Of a DNA stretch of 64,000 nt, positions 8,717-17,384 are shown in pieces (positions within the stretch are counted from its first letter, which is position 1; the number at the start of each line of letters is the position of its first letter). The stretch is from Bacillota bacterium (GTDB lineage Bacteria; Bacillota; UBA4882; UBA8346), in assembly GCA_029974635.1 (NCBI GenBank), contig JARKQY010000017.1, positions 52,311 to 116,310 of the forward strand, in the 5' to 3' direction. Both the position numbers and the translations under genes were made by a program. The notes beneath the pieces were generated by a model. That model did not search any database. It was given only the letters and a program-made list of their open reading frames with translations, and was not told the origin of the DNA.

Positions 8717-11107
8717 TTACAGACGGGGAATATAAACTTTAAATACGGTATTTCCCGGAATACTCTCAACCGTGATTTTTCCGTTATGTTTATCGATAGT
8801 TCTTTTTACAATATCCAATCCCATTCCGCTACCTTCACCCTGTGGCTTAGTCGTAAAAAACGGGGTGAATATTTTTGGGATGATCTCCGCCGGTATTCCG
8901 CGCCCGTTGTCGGTTATCGCAACGGTTACAAATTCGTCGGACTGCGAAATATCGATCAGCAATTTGCCCCGATAATCCATTGCATATAAGGCATTATCAA
9001 TGATATTGGTCCACACCTGTATTAATTCGTCAGGATAGCACCAAACCGCTTCAACTGCTTGACAATTCCTGATAATTTCAACCCCGTGCTTGATTTTATT
9101 GTTATATAAAGTGAGTACCGTTTCTACACCATTGATTACATTCGCTTTTATCCTTTCGCTCATATGGTGTTGATGAGTATAGGCCTTTAAGGCGAAAGCC
9201 ACCTTGGATGTTCTTTCAGTGGCCATGGTTATCGTGATTATATTGCGCCGCAATCCTGATAGAATGGATACTATTTTAACAATGGATTCAATCTGCGGGT
9301 TTTCCAAAATGGCATGATAGGGGTTACTATCATAGATCCCCATTGCCACCAGCATATCCGCAAAATCATCGGACTCGCAGCCACGAAGTTCTCGGAGTTG
9401 TTGCCGCAGTGATCTTCGAAAATGCCGTTCATCCTTGAAAGAAACTGTTTGATGGTTAGCGGCAAGCGCCTTCTTTAATAAAAACAGAAAGTCTGCCCGG
9501 CTTTGAGAGGAGAGGCTTTGGAAGAATGCCGGCAGTTGTTCCAATACCTTGCCGAACGATTCATTGATGTTTCCAATGGAGGCCCGGATAGCTCCAAGGG
9601 GAGTATTGATTTCATGAGTGATACCCGCTACCAATTGGCCGAGCGCCGCCATTTTCTCTGACTCAACAAGCTGGCCTTGGGTCTGCTTTAAAATCTCCAA
9701 TGTATTTATCAGTTCGTCATTGGTGGCTGAAAGCTCATCGTTTGCAGCTTCCAGTTGTTGCGTTCGTTCATAAACCCGCTGTTCCAAAGTTTTATTTAAA
9801 TCGGCCAGGCGATCGCGGGATACTTTGATCTCTTGCCACATGATATCCAGTTCTTGGTTCTTTTGTTCCAACTCACCCGCGTATCTGACAACTTGATGAT
9901 AATTGGCCGCCAGTCTTCTGCCGAGAATACTCACCAAGCTTATCACAAAACCAAGCAACCCCCATTTCCACAAGGAGAAGGGATTTTCAACCGTTATCGC
10001 GAAAAATTTGACGATATCATAAATGGAAATGGCGGCTAAAAATGCAAACCCTGCCGAAAATATGCGGGCATCGGTGTTTCCTTTCCAGGCGTAGTAAACT
10101 GCTGTTCCCATTAAAATCAGGTACTGGGCTAAACAAAATATACCGCTGATTTCATTCGAAACAATACTATAAATCTCATTTATTCCATACTTTGAACTGA
10201 CATTAACAATCATTAACACTATGCAGAAAGTAGAATAAACGACCCATAGGCGCCGTAAGCGCCGGATGAAGGAATGTTTTTCAGGGGTGAATAATGTTTC
10301 AAAAAAATAGGTTAGGATGGGGAAGAAGAGAAATATTAAGACATCGAACAATAACGTCAGGTATTCATCCAGCGCTGGAAAATAGGGATGAAAATTGTTC
10401 GGATAGGTAGCTTCACCGATACCTAAGATTAAAATAATCAGGCATAAAGAAATCCAGCTTTTTTTCAGTTCCCGTTGCAAGAACATAGAACAAAACATCA
10501 TAATCAACGCCATAAGGGCAAGAGCGCACCCCAAAATGATATTGATAAAACTATCTTGAAAATAGTTTGCGATTAAATCGGAAAGATTGCCTACCAAAAT
10601 GTTCTGCTTCGGCCCAAACGTACTATGGTTGGAAATCGCCCGGATATATAAGATTTGATTACCTTCATTCCGATTTAGCGGAATGATAACCTTATTTAGA
10701 TATTGAGGCCAAGACCGTCTTTTTTCATAAACCTTTTGCGAGCCAACATAAATAAACAACGATCGGCCGTAAACGCGTTGCAAAAAAACACCGGGATTCA
10801 TCCAATGATGGACCGGCAGTTTAACGCGAAACCAGACAACGGAAGCGTCTTGGGGAATCACTAACGGTTTGCGAACATCCTTCAAAGGTTGCCATTCGTT
10901 GTTTGAAAAATCTTCTAGAGTCCAAAGGGGAATTCCCTTTTTATTTTGAGGTGAATCTCCCACCCGATATTCCCAGGCAGAAAATAGTTTCTTGGGCGGC
11001 GCCGCGGTTTCTCCATTGACGGGTACGGCGCAGATGATGGTAATCAAACTAAAAAAGCAGCTGATTAAGAAAAACCGTTTTGTTGTTTTAAAAAAACTAT
11101 TTTCCAT
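8717..11107 (-). CDS. Membrane sensor histidine kinase with 7TM (7TMR-DISM type) input
   Basis: The start at 11107 ([13 protein letters not shown]) is preferred over upstream Met codons because AAGAGA precedes it and a signal peptide follows directly. This gives 796 residues. Order: signal peptide; an extracellular beta-sandwich (about residues 30-190) of the 7TMR-DISM extracellular type; about seven membrane helices (190-400); a coiled coil; an HisKA segment with [13 protein letters not shown] (phospho-acceptor His near residue 498); and a HATPase domain with [22 protein letters not shown] and [10 protein letters not shown] boxes intact. It is divergent from two response regulators starting 222 bp away and probably signals to one or both. 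The ligand is unknown; carbohydrates are a family precedent. Confidence 0.85.
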   Translation of the reverse strand: MENSFFKTTKRFFLISCFFSLITIICAVPVNGETAAPPKKLFSAWEYRVGDSPQNKKGIPLWTLEDFSNNEWQPLKDVRKPLVIPQDASVVWFRVKLPVHHWMNPGVFLQRVYGRSLFIYVGSQKVYEKRRSWPQYLNKVIIPLNRNEGNQILYIRAISNHSTFGPKQNILVGNLSDLIANYFQDSFINIILGCALALMALIMMFCSMFLQRELKKSWISLCLIILILGIGEATYPNNFHPYFPALDEYLTLLFDVLIFLFFPILTYFFETLFTPEKHSFIRRLRRLWVVYSTFCIVLMIVNVSSKYGINEIYSIVSNEISGIFCLAQYLILMGTAVYYAWKGNTDARIFSAGFAFLAAISIYDIVKFFAITVENPFSLWKWGLLGFVISLVSILGRRLAANYHQVVRYAGELEQKNQELDIMWQEIKVSRDRLADLNKTLEQRVYERTQQLEAANDELSATNDELINTLEILKQTQGQLVESEKMAALGQLVAGITHEINTPLGAIRASIGNINESFGKVLEQLPAFFQSLSSQSRADFLFLLKKALAANHQTVSFKDERHFRRSLRQQLRELRGCESDDFADMLVAMGIYDSNPYHAILENPQIESIVKIVSILSGLRRNIITITMATERTSKVAFALKAYTHQHHMSERIKANVINGVETVLTLYNNKIKHGVEIIRNCQAVEAVWCYPDELIQVWTNIIDNALYAMDYRGKLLIDISQSDEFVTVAITDNGRGIPAEIIPKIFTPFFTTKPQGEGSGMGLDIVKRTIDKHNGKITVESIPGNTVFKVYIPRL

Positions 11108-11328
11108 ATAGATTCTCTTATTTCGCTCCATTTTCGGTATTAGCGTGGATACGTCAAATATTATTGAAATATTTAGCAAGTAAGTATAAAATAGATACAA
11201 AACAATTTTTTACATACTTCACGGGTACACTCATTTCACAAATATTATACTTTATGGAGTAATTATAGTAAATAAATTACGGTAGTCAGATTTGGTCGAT
11301 AATCGAAGGGTGCTTTGAAAGGATCGAT

Positions 11329-12603
11329 ATGGAACAAAATTCTATTAATACTAATGAATTCGTTTGTGAATTTGAACCGTCAAAGAAAATCGCCATTTTG
11401 TGCGTTGACGATGAAAGTTTTATTCTGCATAGTTTACAAAGTGAACTGGCTGATTTACTCGGTCGTAAATATGTGATTGAATTTGCGGAAAACGGCCCGG
11501 AGGCTTTGGAACTCTTTACCGAGTTATTAAATGACGGGTATGATATTCCGGTGGTAATTTCGGATTATATTATGCCGGGAATGAAGGGCGATGAGCTGTT
11601 AAAAAGAATCTATCAGCTTTCTCCTTCGACTTTGAATATGCTGCTTACCGGCCAGGCCACTCTTGAAGGGGTTGCCAATGCCATTAATCAGGCCCACCTC
11701 TTCAAATATATTGAGAAACCCTGGCGGAAAGAAGACATACGAGCCGTCGTTACCGAAGCGGTTGAGCTTTATTATCGCAAGCGAAAGATTTCACTGGAAA
11801 ACAATACATTGCTGGAGGAAAGAGAAATACTCCAATCGGCCATATTTCAAAAAGATCATGAAATAGAACAGGTTCAGGCTGAGTTGGGTACAACTGAAAA
11901 AATAATCGCCATCGGCGAGATAGCCGAAAACCTATCAATTCTTAAAGAATACGAAAGATCTATGGCGGCGCTAAAATCGAATATCGCTTTATTAAAAGAA
12001 CTCCCTGACACAGTAATATCTAATGATCGACGCAGTGTAAATACTTACTTACATAATGAAAAGTTTATATGTACCAAAACAAACGCCGCAATTGAAAAAA
12101 TGTTAATTGCGATTCGGGAACGAAATAAATCGGTTCTCTTTGATGAGACGAATGACATAATGCTGGATTTAAACGAATGTATCGCAAACTGTATTTCACA
12201 ATTTACCGGCAATGCAAAAATAAAGCTTGAAATAAAGACCGACTTTGGCAAGATTCCTTCCTTTCGCTGTAATCCCCGGCAAATTGAGTATATATTCTCC
12301 AATCTTTTGATGTTTCTATATGATTCAATCAAAGATCCTTATCAAATACGGATAAAAACTATTCGGCGGCATCATGCGATTGTCGTCCTGATGGAAGGTT
12401 CCGGAAGTGAAATCCGGAATGCTGTTTTTAATAGCGTATTTCATGAAACTGATTTCGATCAGGACCATTTGCAGAGGATATTTCAATTAGCGGTAATCTG
12501 CCAAATCGTAAGAGATCTTAAGGGAGAAATTTCGCTAAAAAACCATATCCCATCCGGGATCGCGTTTACAATTGAGTTGCCGGTGGCAATACCCGCAATA
12601 TAG
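11329..12603 (+). CDS. Response regulator fused to a degenerate histidine-kinase ATPase domain
   Basis: The 424-residue protein has a receiver domain (about residues 20-145) with CVDDE, SDYIMPG (phospho-acceptor Asp79), LTGQAT and FKYIEKPW, so it should be phosphorylatable. A coiled coil follows, then about residues 280-424 shaped like a HATPase domain: RQIEYIFSNLLMFLYDSI stands where the N box belongs, and a GIAFTIELP end is present. The DxGxG ATP-lid glycines are absent (the region reads EGSGSEI) and no phospho-acceptor His is visible. It is therefore probably a pseudo-kinase output domain rather than an active kinase. It shares its receiver signature with the next gene, 54 bp downstream, so the two arose by duplication and act in one pathway. 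Confidence 0.8.
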   Translation: MEQNSINTNEFVCEFEPSKKIAILCVDDESFILHSLQSELADLLGRKYVIEFAENGPEALELFTELLNDGYDIPVVISDYIMPGMKGDELLKRIYQLSPSTLNMLLTGQATLEGVANAINQAHLFKYIEKPWRKEDIRAVVTEAVELYYRKRKISLENNTLLEEREILQSAIFQKDHEIEQVQAELGTTEKIIAIGEIAENLSILKEYERSMAALKSNIALLKELPDTVISNDRRSVNTYLHNEKFICTKTNAAIEKMLIAIRERNKSVLFDETNDIMLDLNECIANCISQFTGNAKIKLEIKTDFGKIPSFRCNPRQIEYIFSNLLMFLYDSIKDPYQIRIKTIRRHHAIVVLMEGSGSEIRNAVFNSVFHETDFDQDHLQRIFQLAVICQIVRDLKGEISLKNHIPSGIAFTIELPVAIPAI

Positions 12604-12657
12604 TATAGAACAATATAATTGCCGGTAATCAATTGAAAAAATCAAGAAGGTAAGGTC

Positions 12658-13872
12658 ATGGGAAAACCGTACATCATTTGCGTAGATGATGAAAGACTAG
12701 TACTTGACAGCTTACAAGAGCAGCTCAAAATAGAATTCGGCATTGATTATCGAATTGAGGTTGCTGAGAGCGGTCGGGAAGCATTACTGCTATTTGAAGA
12801 GTTATTGTCCGAAAAAGCAGTGATTCCATTGATTATCGCCGATTATATCATGCCGGAGATCAAAGGCGATGAGTTAATAAAACAGGTACGCCATTTGAAT
12901 CCGGAAACGGTGGCGATTTTTTTGACCGGCCAGGCGACTTTGCAAGGGGTAACTAATGCGGTTAATCAAGGGAGAATCTATCGGTTTATTGAAAAACCCT
13001 GGTGTAGGGAAAATTTATGCGCTGCGGTATCCGCAGCCTTAAATTACTATCATAATGACAAATTAGGCGAAGTAAAGAACCGGCAACTTTGGGAAAGTAA
13101 CCGGAAACTACAGCAGATAATCAGCCAAAAGACGGAAGAGCTTTCTTTGAATTACAAATCATTGGCATTCATTAATAAAATCTCCGATATTCAACAAGTC
13201 TTTGAAGAGATAGCCGGTATTATCAATTATTCACTGCAATCGATTAAATCCGGTATCGATCTGATTCACCAGCAACAAGACACTATTTCCGAGATGGACC
13301 CTGAAAGCATTTCGATGTATATGAAAAATGTAATGGATTTTTATCGTGACATTAGTGAAGTATTTGACAATATGGCGAGTGCTTTTGATTACAGTACGAT
13401 TCAAAATATCGTACAGGCTTCTAAAAATCACCCTATGCATGAAATGAAAAATGAAACAAGTTTCGAGCGTGATCAGCTGTTGAAAAATGTTGGGGAATTC
13501 GCAGCGAAAACTAAAGAGATTGAAAAAAATTCTTATCAGAATATCGACAAGGCTGTTGCCTGGGATGATGAGGAAATACTTTTATTCAACTTGGATGACG
13601 TTTTGTTTTTCACCAGTGAAGAAGGAAATACGATTATTGTAACGAAAAAAGGGAAATATAAAACCCGGGATACCCTTAATATATTGGAAAATAAGTTAAG
13701 CTCCCGCGGCTTTTTTCGTTGCCATCGCGGCTATTTAATCAACTTAAAATACATTCATAAAATTAGCCCGTGGCTTGGCAGTAATTACATATCAAAGCTG
13801 GAAGGGGTCCCGTATGAGATACCGATCAGCAGAAGCCGGTTAAGGGAGATCAAGGAGATGCTAGGGATCTGA
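12658..13872 (+). CDS. Response regulator with LytTR DNA-binding domain
   Basis: The 404-residue protein starts at ATG 12658 behind an AGAAGGTAAGG ribosome site. The receiver domain has CVDDE, ADYIMPE (Asp62), LTGQATLQGVTNAVNQG and FIEKPW, almost the same as the preceding protein. A long coiled-coil linker covers about 140-300. From about residue 302 a LytTR domain follows, with FFTSEEGNT, RGFFRCHRGYLINL and ISRSRLREI. LytTR proteins bind direct DNA repeats and regulate secreted factors, toxins or carbohydrate genes. It is the most likely transcriptional output of the kinase at 8717-11107. The target is not evident from this window. Confidence 0.88.
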   Translation: MGKPYIICVDDERLVLDSLQEQLKIEFGIDYRIEVAESGREALLLFEELLSEKAVIPLIIADYIMPEIKGDELIKQVRHLNPETVAIFLTGQATLQGVTNAVNQGRIYRFIEKPWCRENLCAAVSAALNYYHNDKLGEVKNRQLWESNRKLQQIISQKTEELSLNYKSLAFINKISDIQQVFEEIAGIINYSLQSIKSGIDLIHQQQDTISEMDPESISMYMKNVMDFYRDISEVFDNMASAFDYSTIQNIVQASKNHPMHEMKNETSFERDQLLKNVGEFAAKTKEIEKNSYQNIDKAVAWDDEEILLFNLDDVLFFTSEEGNTIIVTKKGKYKTRDTLNILENKLSSRGFFRCHRGYLINLKYIHKISPWLGSNYISKLEGVPYEIPISRSRLREIKEMLGI

Positions 13873-14006
13873 TGAATAATCATGCCAAGGAACTGCTGGC
13901 TGCCGCCGTTCCTAAGGGGTCTTTGGTCGGAGAGTTCAATTTTAGTAAAATGAATTTTCTGGAGCGTTTTTGTTTGTTAAGAAGATTGGAGCTATGGCAT
14001 GATTAA
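13872..14006 (+). pseudogene. 44-codon flavodoxin-like C-terminal remnant
   Basis: An ORF begins at an ATG overlapping the TGA of the LytTR gene and reads through KELLAAAVPKGSLVGEF and MNFLERF to a stop at 14004. It has natural codon use, but it is too short for an enzyme and has no ribosome site of its own. The residues resemble the last segment of flavodoxin-fold oxidoreductases. It is most simply the tail of a deleted gene. A small translationally coupled protein cannot be excluded. Confidence 0.3.
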
Positions 14007-14033
14007 GCCGGGACGAAAGGATTATACAAATAA

Positions 14034-14411
14034 ATGATTCCAGGTATATGTTTGGGCAATGTAGCGGTTGACTGCATAGACGCGGAAAAACTGCGCGGCT
14101 TTTACGCGGAACTTCTCGGCTGGGAAAAACGTGAGTTGTATGGTTGCCCTGCCATGATAAGTCAAGCGGGATTCGTATTCCTGTTTATGCAGGAAGGTGA
14201 TTATATCCGTCCCGTGTGGCCGGAAGAGCAGGCTAAGCAACAAAAGCAAATGCACTTTGATTTTCAAGTTGACGACCTGCCCTCCGCCGTAGCGCAGGCT
14301 GAAGCCATCGGCGCGGTCAAAGCGGATAATCAGTACGGCGGTGAACATTTTGTAACCATGCTTGATCCTGACGGGCATCCGTTTTGCTTGTGCGCCAAGG
14401 AAAGTATCTAA
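14034..14411 (+). CDS. VOC (glyoxalase/bleomycin resistance fold) family protein
   Basis: The 125-residue protein is one full VOC unit of two beta-alpha-beta-beta-beta modules: LGNVAVDCIDAEKLRGFYAE at residues 6-25, then HFDFQVDDLPSAVAQAEAIG near 75-95, ending MLDPDGHPFCLC. This is the Glyoxalase_6-like pattern. Possible metal ligands are His75 and the glutamates near the strands, but the full ligand set cannot be assigned by eye. The ribosome site is weak (AAAGGA about 13 bp upstream). The gene is followed 34 bp later by yjbQ; both may be a small transcript unrelated to the two-component genes upstream. The substrate is unknown. Confidence 0.8.
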   Translation: MIPGICLGNVAVDCIDAEKLRGFYAELLGWEKRELYGCPAMISQAGFVFLFMQEGDYIRPVWPEEQAKQQKQMHFDFQVDDLPSAVAQAEAIGAVKADNQYGGEHFVTMLDPDGHPFCLCAKESI

Positions 14412-14445
14412 AACTTATGACAAACACCAAGGGAAGAGATGAACT

Positions 14446-14835
14446 ATGCTCGTTGAATACACTCTTAAAACTCCCCGGGCGGACTTCATTAACATTACCC
14501 CGCAAGTCCGGGAAGCGGTCGCCAAAAGCGGCGTAACGGAAGGTATCGCTGTCATCTATTGTCCGCATACCACGGCGGGGATTACGATGAATGAGAATGC
14601 CGATCCGGATGTGGTGCGGGATTTGCTCTTCGGCCTGAACAAGGCATTCTCTGACCGCGCCGAGTTCCGCCATGCCGAGGGCAACAGCGCGGCACACCTC
14701 AAAGCAAGTTGCGTCGGTTCCAGTGCGACGGTCATCATTGACGGCGGCAGACTACTTCTTGGAACGTGGCAAGGCATTTACTTCTGCGAGTTTGACCCGC
14801 CGCGGAGCAGAAAATTTTATGTAAAAGTGATGTGA
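14446..14835 (+). CDS. yjbQ: YjbQ/UPF0047 family protein
   Basis: The 129-residue protein is full length for the UPF0047 family. Characteristic segments are visible: an N-terminal DFINITPQV, then CPHTTAGITMNENADPDV near residues 45-62, HLKASCVGSS and a C-terminal GTWQGIYFCEFD-x-P. The conserved His, Glu and Asp form the presumed metal site. Family members have been reported to have thiamine-phosphate synthase side activity, but the physiological role is unsettled. ATG 14446 follows an AGGGAAGAG ribosome site. The next gene on the strand starts nearly 190 bp away with its own promoter. Confidence 0.9.
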   Translation: MLVEYTLKTPRADFINITPQVREAVAKSGVTEGIAVIYCPHTTAGITMNENADPDVVRDLLFGLNKAFSDRAEFRHAEGNSAAHLKASCVGSSATVIIDGGRLLLGTWQGIYFCEFDPPRSRKFYVKVM

Positions 14836-14937
14836 GAGTCGCACTGAAAAGGCAGTAGATGAGGTCCTATTAAGTCAACTTCCAAGAACAATCGAGAAAT
14901 TGGTTGCCCTTTTTCTATCTCAAACTGACAAATTTTA

Positions 14938-14966
14938 TTGACAGCCGCGACGTAGTGATTTATAAT
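14938..14966 (+). promoter_or_regulatory. Consensus sigma-70/SigA promoter for the MarR-ABC unit
   Basis: TTGACA at 14938-14943 and TATAAT at 14961-14966 are separated by exactly 17 bp. Both hexamers match consensus. The expected start is near 14973, about 50 bp before the MarR start codon. The perfect core suggests strong expression unless repressed, as expected for an autoregulated MarR gene. Confidence 0.8.
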
Positions 14967-15022
14967 GTCTTCGATTAAACAGTCCGACATACAACATTAA
15001 TACTGGGTGAACAGGGGTACAG

Positions 15023-15454
15023 ATGAAAAAGAAATTGATTGGATTGGAACTTCGGTGCCTCAACAATCTCATCATGCGTAAAGTTGAAAATTCATCCTCT
15101 AAAAAAGAAATAGACTCTATTACCGGTACAAACGGCTGGATTATCGGCTTTCTTGTAGAAAACACAGATAAGGAAATCTATCAAAAAGATTTAGAGGAAC
15201 AATTCTCCATCACCCGATCAACTGCTTCTAAAGTCCTCATATTAATGGAGAAAAAAGGATTGATTGAACGGCACAGTGTTCCTCATGATGCCAGATTAAA
15301 AAAGTTAGTGCTGACAGAAAAGGCATGGAAAATCAGTGAGCTGATGATAAATGATGCGACTCGAATCGAAGAGACTCTTACAAAGGGATTTACAGAGGAG
15401 GAATTAGGATATCTTTATCGTTGTATTCAAAGGATGAAAAATAATATCCAATAA
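15023..15454 (+). CDS. MarR family transcriptional regulator
   Basis: The 143-residue protein has a winged helix-turn-helix: KDLEEQFSITRSTASKVLIL near residues 55-75, then MEKKGLIERHSVPHDARLKK, the usual recognition helix and wing with the DxR motif, and flanking dimerisation helices. It starts at ATG 15023 behind an AGGGGT ribosome site. The gene lies 178 bp upstream of two ABC exporter half-transporter genes in the same direction, the classic layout of a repressor of a drug efflux pair. The ligand is unknown. Confidence 0.9.
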   Translation: MKKKLIGLELRCLNNLIMRKVENSSSKKEIDSITGTNGWIIGFLVENTDKEIYQKDLEEQFSITRSTASKVLILMEKKGLIERHSVPHDARLKKLVLTEKAWKISELMINDATRIEETLTKGFTEEELGYLYRCIQRMKNNIQ

Positions 15455-15632
15455 GTTTTTTAGTTGGCTATCATAGTCAATTTTCTTTTAAGATTGATTG
15501 TTTGACGTCCAACATTGTTGCCTTAGGCGACTGTTTCAAGAGGAAACAATCAGGATCATGGGATGATGGATACAGTGTTTTATAACAAGCTGCCTATAAA
15601 TATCAACAAAGCAGCAGGAAGGACAAACGTAA

Positions 15633-17384
15633 ATGCTCAAGAAATTGGCTGCCAGCATACGGCAGTATAAAAAGGAATCCATTCTTGCCCCGGTATATGT
15701 GACTTTGGAATCGATACTTGAAATTATCATTCCCACGCTGATGGCCTATCTGATCGATTACGGTATCAATGAAAAGAATATCTCCTATGTCCTGTGGATC
15801 GGGCTTGCCCTGATTGTTTGCGCGATACTCTCCTTGCTGGCCGGCTTTCTCTCGGGCCGCAACGCGGCAATTGCATCTTCAGGCCTTGCAAGAAATTTAC
15901 GCCGCGACATGTTCTATAACGTGCAGAAGTTTTCTTTCTCCAACATTGATAAATTCTCAACCGCCAGCATTATCACCCGGCTTATCACCGATGTCACCAA
16001 TGTGCAGAACGCTTATCAGATGTTGCTTCGCCTCGCGGTGCGCTCTCCGATCATGATCGTGTTCGCCTTGGCTTTTTCTTTCCGGATTGACGCCCGTCTG
16101 TCACTGATCTTTCTGGCGGCCATCCCGGTGTTGGGGATTGGCTTATGGCTGATCTTGTCGCATGTACATCCGATTTTCGTGCGGGTATTCAATACGTATG
16201 ACAAGCTGAACAATGCCGTTCAAGAAAACCTGCACGGCATCCGGATCGTTAAATCGTACATCCGTGAAGATCATGAGGAACGGAAGTTCGCGGGCATTTC
16301 GCAAGCGATCTTTCAGGATTTTTCCAAAGCGGAAAAAAGGCTAGCGTTTAATATGCCGCTGCTCCAGTTCTGCCTTTTTGCGAGTATGCTGCTCCTTTCC
16401 TGGTTTGGCGCTAAAGAGATCATAGCCTACAATAACAATCCCGTGGTCGGGCTTTCGACGGGCGAACTGACAAGTCTGCTCACCTATGCGCTGCAGATAC
16501 TTATGAGCCTGATGATGCTTTCTATGGTATTTGTCATGATCATCATTTCCCGCGCCTCGGCGGAGCGGATTGTGGAAATCCTGAACGAGGGAAGCGATCT
16601 GAAAAACAGGGAAAACCCGGTGTACACGCTAAAAGACGGTGCGATCATTTTTAAAAATGTCACTTTTACATATGCCCAAAAAGCTGACAAACCGATTCTT
16701 GACGGAATCACCCTTTCCATCGCTTCCGGGGAAACGGTCGGTATTCTCGGCGGGACCGGCTCTTCCAAATCGAGTCTTGTCCAGCTTATTCCGCGACTTT
16801 ACGATGTCGTGAGTGGAAAAGTAACCGTCGGCGGCATCGATGTGCGGGATTACGATCTTGAATCACTCCGCAATCAAGTGGCCATGGTGTTGCAGAAGAA
16901 TGTGCTGTTTTCGGGCACGATCAAGGAAAATCTCCGCTGGGGCAATGAAAATGCCACGGATGAAGAAATGATCCACGCCTGCCGACTTGCCCAGGCTGAA
17001 GGCTTTATCCGGGGATTTCCGGATCGATATGACACCTATCTTGAGCAGGGCGGCGCCAATGTGTCCGGCGGCCAGAAACAGCGGCTTTGTATCGCGCGAG
17101 CGCTGCTGAAGAAGCCCAAAATTCTGATCCTTGACGATTCCACCAGTGCGGTTGACACTGAAACCGACCGGCTGATCCGTCAGGCGTTTCGGAAAGAGAT
17201 CCCGGACACGACGAAAATCATCATAGCCCAGCGTGTTTCGTCTGTTCAGGACGCCGACAAGATTGTAGTGCTTGACGATGGTAAAATCAACGCGGTCGGC
17301 ACGCACATGGAACTGCTCCAAACTTGTGCTATCTACCGGGAAGTCTATGAATCTCAAAACAAAGGGGGCATTCTCCATGCCTAA
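15633..17384 (+). CDS. ABC exporter half-transporter, degenerate-site subunit
   Basis: The 583-residue protein has a six-helix membrane domain (about 15-310) and an ATPase domain (about 335-575). The Walker A region reads GGTGSSKSS near residue 372, with Ser where the Gly before Lys is usual. The signature NVSGGQKQR is intact. Walker B LILDDSTSAVD has Asp in place of the catalytic Glu. This pattern marks the subunit that contributes the degenerate ATP site in heterodimeric exporters such as BmrC/BmrD and TM287/288. The start has a GGAAGGA ribosome site. The stop overlaps the next gene by 8 bp, which implies translational coupling. Likely multidrug or lipid-like substrate export, under the MarR protein upstream. 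Confidence 0.9.
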   Translation: MLKKLAASIRQYKKESILAPVYVTLESILEIIIPTLMAYLIDYGINEKNISYVLWIGLALIVCAILSLLAGFLSGRNAAIASSGLARNLRRDMFYNVQKFSFSNIDKFSTASIITRLITDVTNVQNAYQMLLRLAVRSPIMIVFALAFSFRIDARLSLIFLAAIPVLGIGLWLILSHVHPIFVRVFNTYDKLNNAVQENLHGIRIVKSYIREDHEERKFAGISQAIFQDFSKAEKRLAFNMPLLQFCLFASMLLLSWFGAKEIIAYNNNPVVGLSTGELTSLLTYALQILMSLMMLSMVFVMIIISRASAERIVEILNEGSDLKNRENPVYTLKDGAIIFKNVTFTYAQKADKPILDGITLSIASGETVGILGGTGSSKSSLVQLIPRLYDVVSGKVTVGGIDVRDYDLESLRNQVAMVLQKNVLFSGTIKENLRWGNENATDEEMIHACRLAQAEGFIRGFPDRYDTYLEQGGANVSGGQKQRLCIARALLKKPKILILDDSTSAVDTETDRLIRQAFRKEIPDTTKIIIAQRVSSVQDADKIVVLDDGKINAVGTHMELLQTCAIYREVYESQNKGGILHA

